IMG/VR virus record: IMGVR_UViG_3300044732_001243
Coordinates: 1 to 22,552 of that record
Reading direction: 5' to 3' (one strand)
Length of the DNA: 22,552 nt
DNA from: a virus
How positions within the stretch are numbered: position 1 is the first letter of the stretch; each line of letters starts with the position of its first letter. Below, piece by piece: positions 1 to 8,704 of the stretch. Under the pieces are notes generated by a model, which saw only the letters and a list, made by a program, of their open reading frames with translations, ran no database searches and had not been told where the DNA came from. A program made the translations under genes and the position numbers.

Positions 1-292
1 AAAAGGTAGAGATGTTTATCCGTTAAAATCTTTTGGTACTACATTTGAATATGACCAATCAAAATACTTACCATCTGGTTCAGCATACTATCAATTAGAA
101 GATTACAAAACAGGCGAAGTAATATATCCATTTGGAAATTATACTAAAATAAGTTGTGATTCTACATCAAATTATTTTAATATGAGTTTAAATAGTTTGC
201 CAATTAATAGAACTTATAAGTTAAAAATTAAAATAATCGAAAGTGGTATATCTACTATTGTAGATGACAAATTAATTTTTGAAATAGTATAA
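1..292 (+). CDS. C-terminal part of an unrecognised phage protein, probably structural
   Basis: The reading frame is open from the left edge (first whole codon at position 2) and ends at TAA 290-292, giving the last 96 residues of a protein whose start lies outside the window. The fragment has many Tyr, Ser, Asn and Ile residues and reads as alternating beta strands with no membrane segment or catalytic motif. It ends in a strand-like stretch, KLIFEIV. The style matches the beta-rich virion proteins downstream, and the next gene starts one base after the stop, so the two are probably cotranscribed. I do not recognise the family. A structural role is inferred from position only. Confidence 0.75.
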   Translation, partial: KGRDVYPLKSFGTTFEYDQSKYLPSGSAYYQLEDYKTGEVIYPFGNYTKISCDSTSNYFNMSLNSLPINRTYKLKIKIIESGISTIVDDKLIFEIV

Positions 293-293
293 T

Positions 294-1433
294 ATGACAG
301 GATTAGAAGCAATAGCACAAAAATTAGAAGAAAAAAGACAATCGGATTTAGAATCAATATTAAGTATTTCCGGCTCAACTGCTATTGCGAAAAATGAATA
401 TGGTGTTACCATAATCAATGAAAATAATATAGCATCATCTTTAGTATTTAAGGAATTATCAAAACCAAAATACGATGAAGTAGAATTATTAAAAGCTATT
501 GATTTAAATATTAAGGAACTTAAACCTGATATTCCAAAACCTAATTTAAATTTAGTTCCAAAAGCATTGTATGATGATGAAGTAATAACTAATGAAGATT
601 TAAGAAAGCAAGTTGCTGATTTAACATCTGAAGTTACCAATTTAAATACAACAGTAACCGATTTACAATCTAAAGTACAATCTGAAATAAATGAAAGATT
701 GACTATCGAACAATCTAATGATGCGTTAGTTAATCAGTTAAATACATTAACGCAGACTGTTGATGATTTTGCTTTACAAATACAAAATTCACTACAAAAA
801 TCAGTAGAAGAAGGTATTCTTAGAGCATCGCTTCAATCTCAAAATACGGGATTTAAAGCACAAATTCAGGCATTGATTAAACAAATTGACTCATTGAATT
901 CAATTATTGAAGGTTTACAATCTCAATTAGGAGCAGTTCAGAATCAACAAGCGATTATACAAGGTACACAAGCACAAGCACAAGCGGCAGGTGCAGATGT
1001 TATTAACGATGTTGCTATTGTAAAACTACAACCAATGGAAGATACAAATGCACCTAAAATATATGCTAGATTTAGTGCAACAGGTGCCAAACAATGGAAA
1101 AATGGTAAATCGATATCAATTACAAATAATGATAAGCAACCAATAACTGTAACATTAACACCAACAAATCCGCAAGGAAGAGAGTTTTATAAAATTAAGC
1201 AAAAGAGTTTTAGTGTAAATCCTGGCGAAAACAAAGATATGGAATTTGAATTAAATTTTGATGCAGTTGGAGATTTGGATTCACGTAAAAAAGGTGGATG
1301 GTTTAATGGTAAAACCGGCTCTAAGGATTATAAAGATGGTTCTCTTAAAGTTGTAATCACACGTTCGGATGGTACATCTAAGGATAAAACATACGATGCA
1401 GGTTTTGGAAAATTTCACCCAGATTCATACTAA
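294..1433 (+). CDS. coiled-coil virion protein (379 aa), function unknown
   Basis: The ATG lies one base after the preceding stop and the gene ends six bases before the next ATG, so it sits inside an operon. Residues 1-100 are a mixed segment. Residues about 101-235 are a long coiled coil with Leu/Ile/Val heptads and many Gln, Asn and Ser residues, ending in an Ala/Gln-rich stretch near 220-235. Residues about 240-379 form a beta-rich globular domain with several Lys and Gly residues and a C-terminal Phe-His-Pro. A coiled-coil stalk with a small beta-rich head is common in phage fibres, whiskers (T4 fibritin is one example) and baseplate spokes, but I see no motif that identifies a family. 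It lies directly upstream of large tail genes, so a tail or neck fibre role is plausible but inferred. Confidence 0.85.
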   Translation: MTGLEAIAQKLEEKRQSDLESILSISGSTAIAKNEYGVTIINENNIASSLVFKELSKPKYDEVELLKAIDLNIKELKPDIPKPNLNLVPKALYDDEVITNEDLRKQVADLTSEVTNLNTTVTDLQSKVQSEINERLTIEQSNDALVNQLNTLTQTVDDFALQIQNSLQKSVEEGILRASLQSQNTGFKAQIQALIKQIDSLNSIIEGLQSQLGAVQNQQAIIQGTQAQAQAAGADVINDVAIVKLQPMEDTNAPKIYARFSATGAKQWKNGKSISITNNDKQPITVTLTPTNPQGREFYKIKQKSFSVNPGENKDMEFELNFDAVGDLDSRKKGGWFNGKTGSKDYKDGSLKVVITRSDGTSKDKTYDAGFGKFHPDSY

Positions 1434-1439
1434 TAAATT

Positions 1440-2747
1440 ATGAGTATTAAAAAATATACAAACTTTGAATCAATTGATACAAACGTATCTAATAGAGGCG
1501 AGTTTTTGCAAGAGAATGATAGATTTATAATTAACCAAAATCAAATAGAAGATACCGATTTTGGTGATTGTAGATATGATGTTATGGAGGTATCTGTATA
1601 TGATATCAATAATAATTTATTACCACATAAGAGTGGTAAAAATGTTGCTTATATTAAAACGGGTGATATTAAAAATTATTTGTATAATATTAAAAACAAC
1701 GCTGGTCAAAAAGAATTAGCAATTGATATTGAAAAATTATTAAATAATTTAGGTTTCACAAATGGTATATTAAAGGTTAATATAAATTTTGTTAGAAACA
1801 AAGTTGGTACTGAAAACGAACTTACAAAAGTTTGGATACAAGAGATATCACCATCGAGAGAGGAAATTAGAATATTACCATTAGCAACAACGGATAAATT
1901 AATTAATGATAAGACAATAAGTGAATTTCAAAACATAAATAATCTAAGTAAAGATTTTAAATATTATAAGAAAAATATATTAGATGCATTAGATTTATTT
2001 GAATCTAATTATTTAGAATCTATAACAAATTTAATGGTAAACAAATTTGGAAAAGATTTTGAATCTATTTTGCGTAAAGATTTTGGATTATCAAATTTCA
2101 ACGCTTTTAAAAAGAGAATATTTTCAGATTTTAAAACAAGCGTAACGTATTGGGTAAATAATAGAGAATATAAAATTTCAGAATCCAATTTTGGAAAACA
2201 ATCTTTTGTTAGATTTGAAGATTGTGAACAATACGATTTTCAGTTTTTATTAAATGCAATTCAATCTATTTTAAGAGAATGTATTGAGTTTCATACTAAA
2301 ACTTTAAAAAGAAGAGATATTAGTATTAAAGCTCTACCAAAGGAATTTGAAATTACTACAATTAAGAAACCAATTGAAGATTTGGTAGGTAATATTGCTA
2401 TAAAAGAAGAAAAGATTAGAAACGTATATAATCCTAAGAATGTTGTATTGGAGATTAAAGGTACAAATCCTCCAAAAGAAATTGTAGTTCCAATAGAATT
2501 ACCACCGGCACCAATAGAAGTAGAACCATTACCAATTAAACCATTACCAATAGAAACAACTCCTATTAAAGTAATAGAACCAACACCAGAACCAACACCA
2601 ATTCAGGATGTAATACCAACACCATCATATGGTGGCGGAGGTGGTGGTGGAGGTGGCTACACCGGAGGCGGATATGAAGATGGCCGTGGAGGAATGGGTA
2701 GAGAATTATATCTTGCCGAATCCAATCAGAGAGAAAATATACAATAA
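1440..2747 (+). CDS. structural protein with Pro-rich linker and poly-Gly C-terminus (435 aa)
   Basis: ATG at 1440 follows the previous stop closely. Residues 1-145 form a beta-rich module (strands around MEVSVYDINNN and ILKVNINFVRN). Residues about 150-340 are mixed helical and charged, with many Lys, Phe and Asn. From residue 344 composition changes abruptly: a Pro/Glu/Ile/Thr-rich linker (P-I-E, P-I-K and P-T-P repeats) runs to about 396, then nine glycines at 398-406, then YTGGGYEDGRGGMG and a polar tail. The linker and Gly run look like a flexible tether. The next gene starts in the same reading frame after three in-frame stops and has its own poly-Gly run near its N-terminus. The function is unknown. 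A tail or baseplate component is likely from position. Confidence 0.85.
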   Translation: MSIKKYTNFESIDTNVSNRGEFLQENDRFIINQNQIEDTDFGDCRYDVMEVSVYDINNNLLPHKSGKNVAYIKTGDIKNYLYNIKNNAGQKELAIDIEKLLNNLGFTNGILKVNINFVRNKVGTENELTKVWIQEISPSREEIRILPLATTDKLINDKTISEFQNINNLSKDFKYYKKNILDALDLFESNYLESITNLMVNKFGKDFESILRKDFGLSNFNAFKKRIFSDFKTSVTYWVNNREYKISESNFGKQSFVRFEDCEQYDFQFLLNAIQSILRECIEFHTKTLKRRDISIKALPKEFEITTIKKPIEDLVGNIAIKEEKIRNVYNPKNVVLEIKGTNPPKEIVVPIELPPAPIEVEPLPIKPLPIETTPIKVIEPTPEPTPIQDVIPTPSYGGGGGGGGGYTGGGYEDGRGGMGRELYLAESNQRENIQ

Positions 2748-2749
2748 GA

Positions 2750-2757
2750 TATTTATA
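2750..2757 (+). promoter_or_regulatory. TATTTATA element before the 1750-residue tail gene
   Basis: An exact TATTTATA lies in the 24-bp gap between the stop at 2747 and the GTG start at 2772. The same octamer precedes four other + strand genes and the minus-strand gene, and by eye I did not find it inside coding sequence. It is a candidate phage-type -10 promoter element. No consistent -35 partner is apparent. Confidence 0.5.
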
Positions 2758-2771
2758 ATAAATAATAGAAG

Positions 2772-5700
2772 GTGATAGCAGCTTTAGATAACATTTTTGG
2801 GGGAAGTCCAACGTTAAATCCGTATGATGGTAATGGTGTCTATAACGCCTTTATTGATGCCGGCGCCGGCGGAGGTGGTGGAGGTGGTTATACTCCACCC
2901 GTAGAACCAAACCCAGCATTTATCCCACCAACATATTCAAATGAAATAATAGGAAAATCTATTAAAGTAAATTTGATTTCCGATTCAGGAGAAGTAGAAT
3001 TTTTAGAAAATGGCATATCAAAGGGATATGGTGTAAATACGACTATTAACTTTTCCCCATCAACTACATTTAATGGTTCTAAAAAATACGAAGTAGTTAA
3101 ATCTGGTCAAAAAGCTAGTAAATACTACGAAGTTTCTATTAAAAAAACGTATCAAAGCGATATTAATAATAATGAGCAAGATACTACATCTTCACCATTA
3201 GCACCCGTAAGACGTGGGGTTTTCGGTAGATTACAAGATAGATTAGATGTTCAGCCTGTAAGAAATACACTATTTGGTGGTTTATTTAACAAATCTAAAA
3301 AATTTAAAGTTAAAACTCCATTAAATGTTAAACCGGTTGTTAATGCAGTAGAATATAATTATTCTGAAATGCTTTCTGTGCAAGAATTTGATTTACAATC
3401 AGATGGTACATACACAGCAAGTAATATAAAAACATTTAATTTAGGACCGGTAACTTTAAATTTTGAATTAAAATCTATAAAAGCATCCGATGATATTAAT
3501 CTTGTTACTGAATTAGAATACGAAATAGCATTTTCATCAAACTTTAGACAGGATTTAGCAAATAATGTAATATTAAATTATACAATATTTCAAAATGATG
3601 GTACAATATCAGATAGTGGAAGAGTATCTCTATCTGATAGTAATATTATTAGAAAAATAAATTCAGATGCTTTAAAAGGTAGAGTTGATTTTAGAATAGA
3701 ATATGTTGATAAGCCTACTCAATATAGTTTAGTAAATATATACCAAACTACAAATACATCTAAGTTAGAGGAAACATACAAAAATGAATATGATTTTAGT
3801 AAGTGGAATACACAAAACTCATCATTTTCATTACCCGCTGAACAACTTAAATCGGGTATATCGGTTGTTGTTTTCTTTGAAAAAGAAATAAATGTAGATA
3901 GGCCAATTATTAGTTTAGATAGTACGCAATATAGTGTACAGGTGAAAGATTCGGATGTAGAGAGAGAAGTAACCATTCCTTTCAAAGTATCCAATACTGA
4001 CAACGTAAGAGTATATATAGATGGTAGAGCTGATACATTATTAGTTCCTGCTTCAAATGGATTTATAACATTATATTTCCAAAAAGATTTTTCGGAAGTA
4101 TATGGTACTAAGAAAATAATATTAGTTGCAGAAAGTGCACAATATGGTACAGGCGATTCGGTAACAGCGTTAATTACATTTACGGCAGTTAATGATTTTC
4201 CATCTATTACGGAAATTACATTTACTGATACAATAGATATACCATCGTTTTCGGATTTTAATATAGATTTAAAATACGAATATGTAAGTTTTGCTACATC
4301 TACTATTGATGTTGATTTAAAAGCTAAAGATGGTAGTAGAATACCTTTATTCCAAAGTTTAACACCAAATGGAAATATTTCTATAAACTTAAAAACATTA
4401 AGAGATAGATTTTCAAATTGGGCTGGTAGTGATACTATAACATTAGTATTTAAACCATTTAATAGAAGTGGTGCTGAAGAATTAGTTGGTAACGAATATG
4501 AAATAACAACTAATTTATTAATACCATCTATTCAATTAGATGAGAATATATTTTCATCAGCGATATTTGAATCATTTGCTGGCGCACTACGAATAATTGA
4601 ACCTGAAAAAGAAAGTAAGTATTTAACACATCTTGCCAACTTCGATGATAATGAACAAATATTAATTTCTACTTGGGAAAATGATGGATGGACACTATCT
4701 GAAAAATCAACAGATGATTTAGGTAATACTATATTATTAGATGTAGTAGATTCTATAATATTAAAATTATACTCACCATTACCTGCAAACGTTTCTACAA
4801 ATTCAACATTTTGGATTACAAAATTAATGGCTAACCCATTAATTGAAACAATTGTTTTAAGTGAGCAAAATGAAATTAGTTGTCCTCCAATAAAAGGACC
4901 AAATTTTAGTTTGGATATAGATTATGTAAAAGGACAATCTACTAATTTTGAATCATTGGATAATATGATTCTTAGTGGTTCTACATCATCTAACGAATTA
5001 GTTACAACTTATTTGAGTTCATCTATAATCAATATGGATGATTTAAATATTGAATATGTAAGTGGTTCAACTTATTTATGGCAAAACTTTGTTCATTTCA
5101 GTTCAGCCAAAGAAAGAGTTGATAATTTTGTATATAAAGTTCAATTAATTGAAGTATATGAAAATGCAATAGCAGCTAGTAACGCATCAGTATCGGCATC
5201 TGCTTTGAGTGATGTGCAAGAGAGAGAAAGACAATTAATAAAGAAAAACGAAATTTTAAAAGGATTTGATGGATTTGAGAATTTCTTATATACATCATCT
5301 TCTATATACACAACAAATACAGGTACATCGATTACTTGGCCATATAATGGAAGTGGTAGAGTATCATCTACAAATACAATAGTAAAAGATAATTGGTATC
5401 CAAACTTAATTACTTTAGCTGAATCGTATGATGTGGAAAACTCAAATTGGGTTCAAAATAATATACCACAATACATTGTTAACAGCGCTGAAAACGAAAG
5501 TTTATTGTTGTTTTTATCAATGATTGGACATCACTTTGATAATATTTATTTCTATACAAAATCAATAGAGAATAGTAGAGGATTAGGATACAATAGTAAA
5601 AATATTTCGGATAAATTATTATTTGATGTATTAAAATCATTTAATTGGGATGCTAAGAATTTGGCATCAGATACGAAATTGTGGGAATATGCATTCTCTA

Positions 5701-8024
5701 CCGATACTGTTTCCAAATCTGCTAAAAGTAGAACATCGGAAGTTTGGAGAAGAATTGCAAACAACTTACCTTATTTACTAAAACATAAAGGTACTCGTAG
5801 AGGAGTTTATGCTTTATTAGCATGTTATGGTATTCCATCATCTAATCTTTCAATTTTAGAATTTGGTGGACCGGAAGTAAGTGATACGAGCAAAAGTAAA
5901 TTAGTTTACGATAATATTACCACTGCTCTTAAATTTAATAATGGCGCATCTATTCAATTGGATTGGAAAGATACTAATAAAAATAGAAAACCAAATACGA
6001 TTGAATTATTTATCAAACCAACACAAGAAGCAGATTTTAGAATACTATCTGGTAGTGGTTGGAATGTTGAAGTAAGTTCATCTGTAACATCATCATATGG
6101 TAAGGTTGTATTTAATTTTAGTGGTTCTAATGCTATATCATCATCCGTATTACCATTGTTCAATAATAGATTTTTTGGTATAGCTGTAAGTAAAGGTACT
6201 ACTAATGAAATAAGACTTGCCGTAAGACAATCGGATAAAGAAAAAACAATATTTGAAGAATCTACAACTACAACATCAATTGTAACAAATTGGGAAAATG
6301 ATTCTAAATTAAAAATTGGTGGAAATTTTGTTGGTAGTTTGGATGAATTCCGTTTATGGTCTGATACTTTAGATAATCAAAGATTCTACGAACACGTTTC
6401 GTTCCCTGAAATGATTAATGGTAACCATATTTCATCTTCAACTGATGATTTATATTTCCGTTTAGATTTTGAATATCCTAAAAATTTAGCACAAACATCT
6501 TCATTAATAAATGTTGATACTAACATATATTTTAGTTCAAGTGTAAATAGAAATCAATTAGAAGGAGGAATTGTTCCAATAATTTCGGGCAGTACAATAT
6601 TATCTGAAAACGTAAACGGATTATATTCAGCTAGCGCAAATTTATTTACCGATGTAAACGATTATCCTTATAATTTTGAAGTAATAGATAGAAGCGTTGT
6701 ATTGGAAATACCTGATATGGGTTCAACGAGATATTCAACTAATAAAGTTAGATTTGAATCTCAAACCGATATCAATGGTAATGATGTTTCCAATGGAGTA
6801 GATTTATCATCTAAAAGTAGAGCAACTAAAAAAGCATTTGACCAATCTCCAACGGATTCAAATAGAGTTGGTTTATTCTTTTCTCCTACAAAAGAGTTGA
6901 ATATTGATATTGCAAAATCTTTAGGTGGAATTAATTTAGATAATTACATTGGTGACCCATCGGATGATTACAAACCAAAATATAGCAGATTAGATTCTTT
7001 AAGAAATTATTATTTCCAAAGATTTGATGGTAGAGATATATACTCATACATAAACTTAATCAAACTTTATGAGAAATCGATGTTTGAAGATATTAAGAAT
7101 ATGTTGCCGGCAAGAGTTAAAGCAACTACGGGTTTATTAATTGAACCACATATTTTAGAAAGAAGTAAGATTGCACAAAAGAAACCATCCGGAGATGATT
7201 ATCAAAAAGAGGTTAATATAAAATACTCAAACACTACATTTGTAGAAGCGGATACTAATCAATATGATGCTATCGTTAATGCGGATTTATCTGAAAATTT
7301 TGTAGCAGAAAATAATCAATATGATGCAACTATATATACCGCATCATTAGAACACACATCAGCAGAAAGTTACCAAACTGAAGCCGAATATGATTATTAT
7401 AATGACACGAATTTTGAATCAGATTATTATCAAAAAGAAGTTAATATAAATGCAGGATTAGGAGAACCTACAATATTAAGTGAAGTTGATATATATGGTG
7501 GTAGTACTATTGTAGGACAAACTGAATTCGAAACTATTGGATTTGGTATTTATGCACAAAGTGGTTCTGCGATTAGAACATATTTCGATAAAGATAATAG
7601 AAGAGTTAAAGAAAGAGTTAGAGTTCAATTAGTTACCGAAGAAAAAGAAAGAATTGTAACTAAATTTGCTATAACGGCTTCTGCTAATGGTTTAGGTGAC
7701 CCACGTGGTGGATATATTTCGGATATACAAACTTATACCGAAACTAAATTAAATATACAACCATTTAGTGGTTCGGTGCCTGTTACTGTTGGTGGAAATA
7801 TTATAGATGTTAAAAATGTTAGTGGATATTTATCAACACATTACAGAAACACTTCAGATTTAACGAGAGGATTGCAAAATTCTTTCTATAAAGGTTCAAA
7901 AAATACAGCAGCAACTACATTAGATGGAAGTTCTCCTATTGAAATATTTACATCTAATCCAAATACTCTAAGAGTAAATAAAACGGGTAGAGATGCAAGT
8001 GAACCAATATTGGAAGTAGAATAA
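2772..8024 (+). CDS. giant tail/baseplate-type protein with lectin-like domain and 19-residue repeats (1750 aa)
   Basis: GTG at 2772 is the only reasonable start: TAA TAG lies just upstream in frame, and the first in-frame ATG is about 200 codons downstream. Residues 33-39 are seven glycines followed by YTPPVEP, after which come several beta-sandwich-like regions. Residues about 990-1030 (LLKHKGTRRGVYALLACYGI and the following segment ending in EFGG) match a segment I recognise from large phage tail proteins. Residues about 1040-1240 look like a LamG/concanavalin A-type jelly roll (GSLDEFRLWSDTL), a fold often used for glycan binding or display. Residues 1477-1571 are five gapless 19-residue repeats. 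Residues 1572-1750 are beta-rich and end in EPILEVE. No enzymatic motif was seen. A role in the baseplate or distal tail is inferred from size, domains and neighbours. Confidence 0.9.
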   Translation: MIAALDNIFGGSPTLNPYDGNGVYNAFIDAGAGGGGGGGYTPPVEPNPAFIPPTYSNEIIGKSIKVNLISDSGEVEFLENGISKGYGVNTTINFSPSTTFNGSKKYEVVKSGQKASKYYEVSIKKTYQSDINNNEQDTTSSPLAPVRRGVFGRLQDRLDVQPVRNTLFGGLFNKSKKFKVKTPLNVKPVVNAVEYNYSEMLSVQEFDLQSDGTYTASNIKTFNLGPVTLNFELKSIKASDDINLVTELEYEIAFSSNFRQDLANNVILNYTIFQNDGTISDSGRVSLSDSNIIRKINSDALKGRVDFRIEYVDKPTQYSLVNIYQTTNTSKLEETYKNEYDFSKWNTQNSSFSLPAEQLKSGISVVVFFEKEINVDRPIISLDSTQYSVQVKDSDVEREVTIPFKVSNTDNVRVYIDGRADTLLVPASNGFITLYFQKDFSEVYGTKKIILVAESAQYGTGDSVTALITFTAVNDFPSITEITFTDTIDIPSFSDFNIDLKYEYVSFATSTIDVDLKAKDGSRIPLFQSLTPNGNISINLKTLRDRFSNWAGSDTITLVFKPFNRSGAEELVGNEYEITTNLLIPSIQLDENIFSSAIFESFAGALRIIEPEKESKYLTHLANFDDNEQILISTWENDGWTLSEKSTDDLGNTILLDVVDSIILKLYSPLPANVSTNSTFWITKLMANPLIETIVLSEQNEISCPPIKGPNFSLDIDYVKGQSTNFESLDNMILSGSTSSNELVTTYLSSSIINMDDLNIEYVSGSTYLWQNFVHFSSAKERVDNFVYKVQLIEVYENAIAASNASVSASALSDVQERERQLIKKNEILKGFDGFENFLYTSSSIYTTNTGTSITWPYNGSGRVSSTNTIVKDNWYPNLITLAESYDVENSNWVQNNIPQYIVNSAENESLLLFLSMIGHHFDNIYFYTKSIENSRGLGYNSKNISDKLLFDVLKSFNWDAKNLASDTKLWEYAFSTDTVSKSAKSRTSEVWRRIANNLPYLLKHKGTRRGVYALLACYGIPSSNLSILEFGGPEVSDTSKSKLVYDNITTALKFNNGASIQLDWKDTNKNRKPNTIELFIKPTQEADFRILSGSGWNVEVSSSVTSSYGKVVFNFSGSNAISSSVLPLFNNRFFGIAVSKGTTNEIRLAVRQSDKEKTIFEESTTTTSIVTNWENDSKLKIGGNFVGSLDEFRLWSDTLDNQRFYEHVSFPEMINGNHISSSTDDLYFRLDFEYPKNLAQTSSLINVDTNIYFSSSVNRNQLEGGIVPIISGSTILSENVNGLYSASANLFTDVNDYPYNFEVIDRSVVLEIPDMGSTRYSTNKVRFESQTDINGNDVSNGVDLSSKSRATKKAFDQSPTDSNRVGLFFSPTKELNIDIAKSLGGINLDNYIGDPSDDYKPKYSRLDSLRNYYFQRFDGRDIYSYINLIKLYEKSMFEDIKNMLPARVKATTGLLIEPHILERSKIAQKKPSGDDYQKEVNIKYSNTTFVEADTNQYDAIVNADLSENFVAENNQYDATIYTASLEHTSAESYQTEAEYDYYNDTNFESDYYQKEVNINAGLGEPTILSEVDIYGGSTIVGQTEFETIGFGIYAQSGSAIRTYFDKDNRRVKERVRVQLVTEEKERIVTKFAITASANGLGDPRGGYISDIQTYTETKLNIQPFSGSVPVTVGGNIIDVKNVSGYLSTHYRNTSDLTRGLQNSFYKGSKNTAATTLDGSSPIEIFTSNPNTLRVNKTGRDASEPILEVE
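7200..7484 (+). repeat. five tandem 57-bp (19-codon) repeats inside the 1750-residue tail protein
   Basis: Residues 1477-1571 divide without gaps into five 19-residue units beginning YQKEVNI, NQYDAIV, NQYDATI, YQTEAEY and YQKEVNI. Position 2 is always Gln, position 1 is Tyr or Asn, position 4 is Asp or Glu, and position 5 is Val or Ala. Position 17 is small (Ala or Ser) in four of the five. The first and last units share an identical heptad exactly 76 residues (four units) apart. The DNA copies have diverged, so this is an old, selected protein repeat rather than recent slippage. Confidence 0.75.
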
Positions 8025-8043
8025 CGGATTTTTAAAATAATTA

Positions 8044-8051
8044 TATTTATA
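8044..8051 (+). promoter_or_regulatory. TATTTATA element before the 207-residue structural gene
   Basis: An exact TATTTATA lies in the 48-bp gap between the stop at 8024 and ATG 8073, 21 bases before the start. The rest of the gap is A/T-rich and has no Shine-Dalgarno sequence. It is a candidate phage-type promoter for the two-gene unit 8073-9922, which ends at the terminator at 9945. Confidence 0.5.
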
Positions 8052-8072
8052 ATCAAAGAATAATAAAATATT

Positions 8073-8696
8073 ATGGGATATTTAAGTAATACCGAACTAA
8101 CAGTCGATGCTATTCTTACTAAAAAAGGTAGAGAAAAATTAGCAGCAGGACAAGGATTAAACATCACTCAATTTGCATTGGCAGATGATGAAATCGATTA
8201 CACACTTTACGAACCAGCTCATCCACTTGGTTCAGCTTATTACGATGCGGCAATCAGAAGTATGCCTGTATTGGAAGCTAATCCAGATGAGACTCAAGTA
8301 ATGAAGTATAAATTGGTAACACTTCCTAAGAATACAACTCGTATTCCGGTGGTAGAGTTTGGTGTTCCTAATATTTCGGTTAATCAAAAGAGTGGCGAAG
8401 TTTCATTATCACCAACTACATCTCCTGCCGGAAATAGAAGAATGGGCTATACAATTGTATTGTCTAACAAAAATGCCGGTGATATCGTAGGTGAGGGTGT
8501 AACCGCAGATGTTGGTAGTGTGCCAGTATTCATCGGAGATGATGTATCAGCAACAGCAGCAGTATCTAAAGGATTAACTTTCAAATTCATTCCAAACCCA
8601 TCATTAACTTCGACTATCAGAACAACTATAACTGTTTATGGTAACGAAACGGGTGGTTCACAAACAATTCCAGTAACCGTAACATACGTTCAATAA
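8073..8696 (+). CDS. virion structural protein (207 aa), tail-associated
   Basis: ATG at 8073 follows an A/T-rich leader. The N-terminus (LTVDAILTKKGREKLAAGQG followed by NITQFALADDEIDYTLYEP) is an arrangement I associate with phage structural proteins. The pattern of an LT..G...LA segment, then a strand with FALADDE, is loosely like the N-terminal domain of tail-collar fibre proteins. That resemblance is weak and not proof of homology. Residues about 85-207 are beta-rich, with an Ig-like pattern in the last 80 residues (MGYTIVLSNKNAG to the end). No signal peptide or catalytic motif is visible. It is cotranscribed with the gene eight bases downstream. It is probably a tail or baseplate component, with the exact role unknown. 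Confidence 0.88.
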   Translation: MGYLSNTELTVDAILTKKGREKLAAGQGLNITQFALADDEIDYTLYEPAHPLGSAYYDAAIRSMPVLEANPDETQVMKYKLVTLPKNTTRIPVVEFGVPNISVNQKSGEVSLSPTTSPAGNRRMGYTIVLSNKNAGDIVGEGVTADVGSVPVFIGDDVSATAAVSKGLTFKFIPNPSLTSTIRTTITVYGNETGGSQTIPVTVTYVQ

Positions 8697-8704
8697 TTTA
8701 AACT

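Noticed and set aside
2566-2811. 81-codon minus-strand frame rich in Leu/His/Val repeats
   Set aside because: Its repeats are the complement of the Pro-rich and poly-Gly codons of the + strand genes, so it is a composition shadow.
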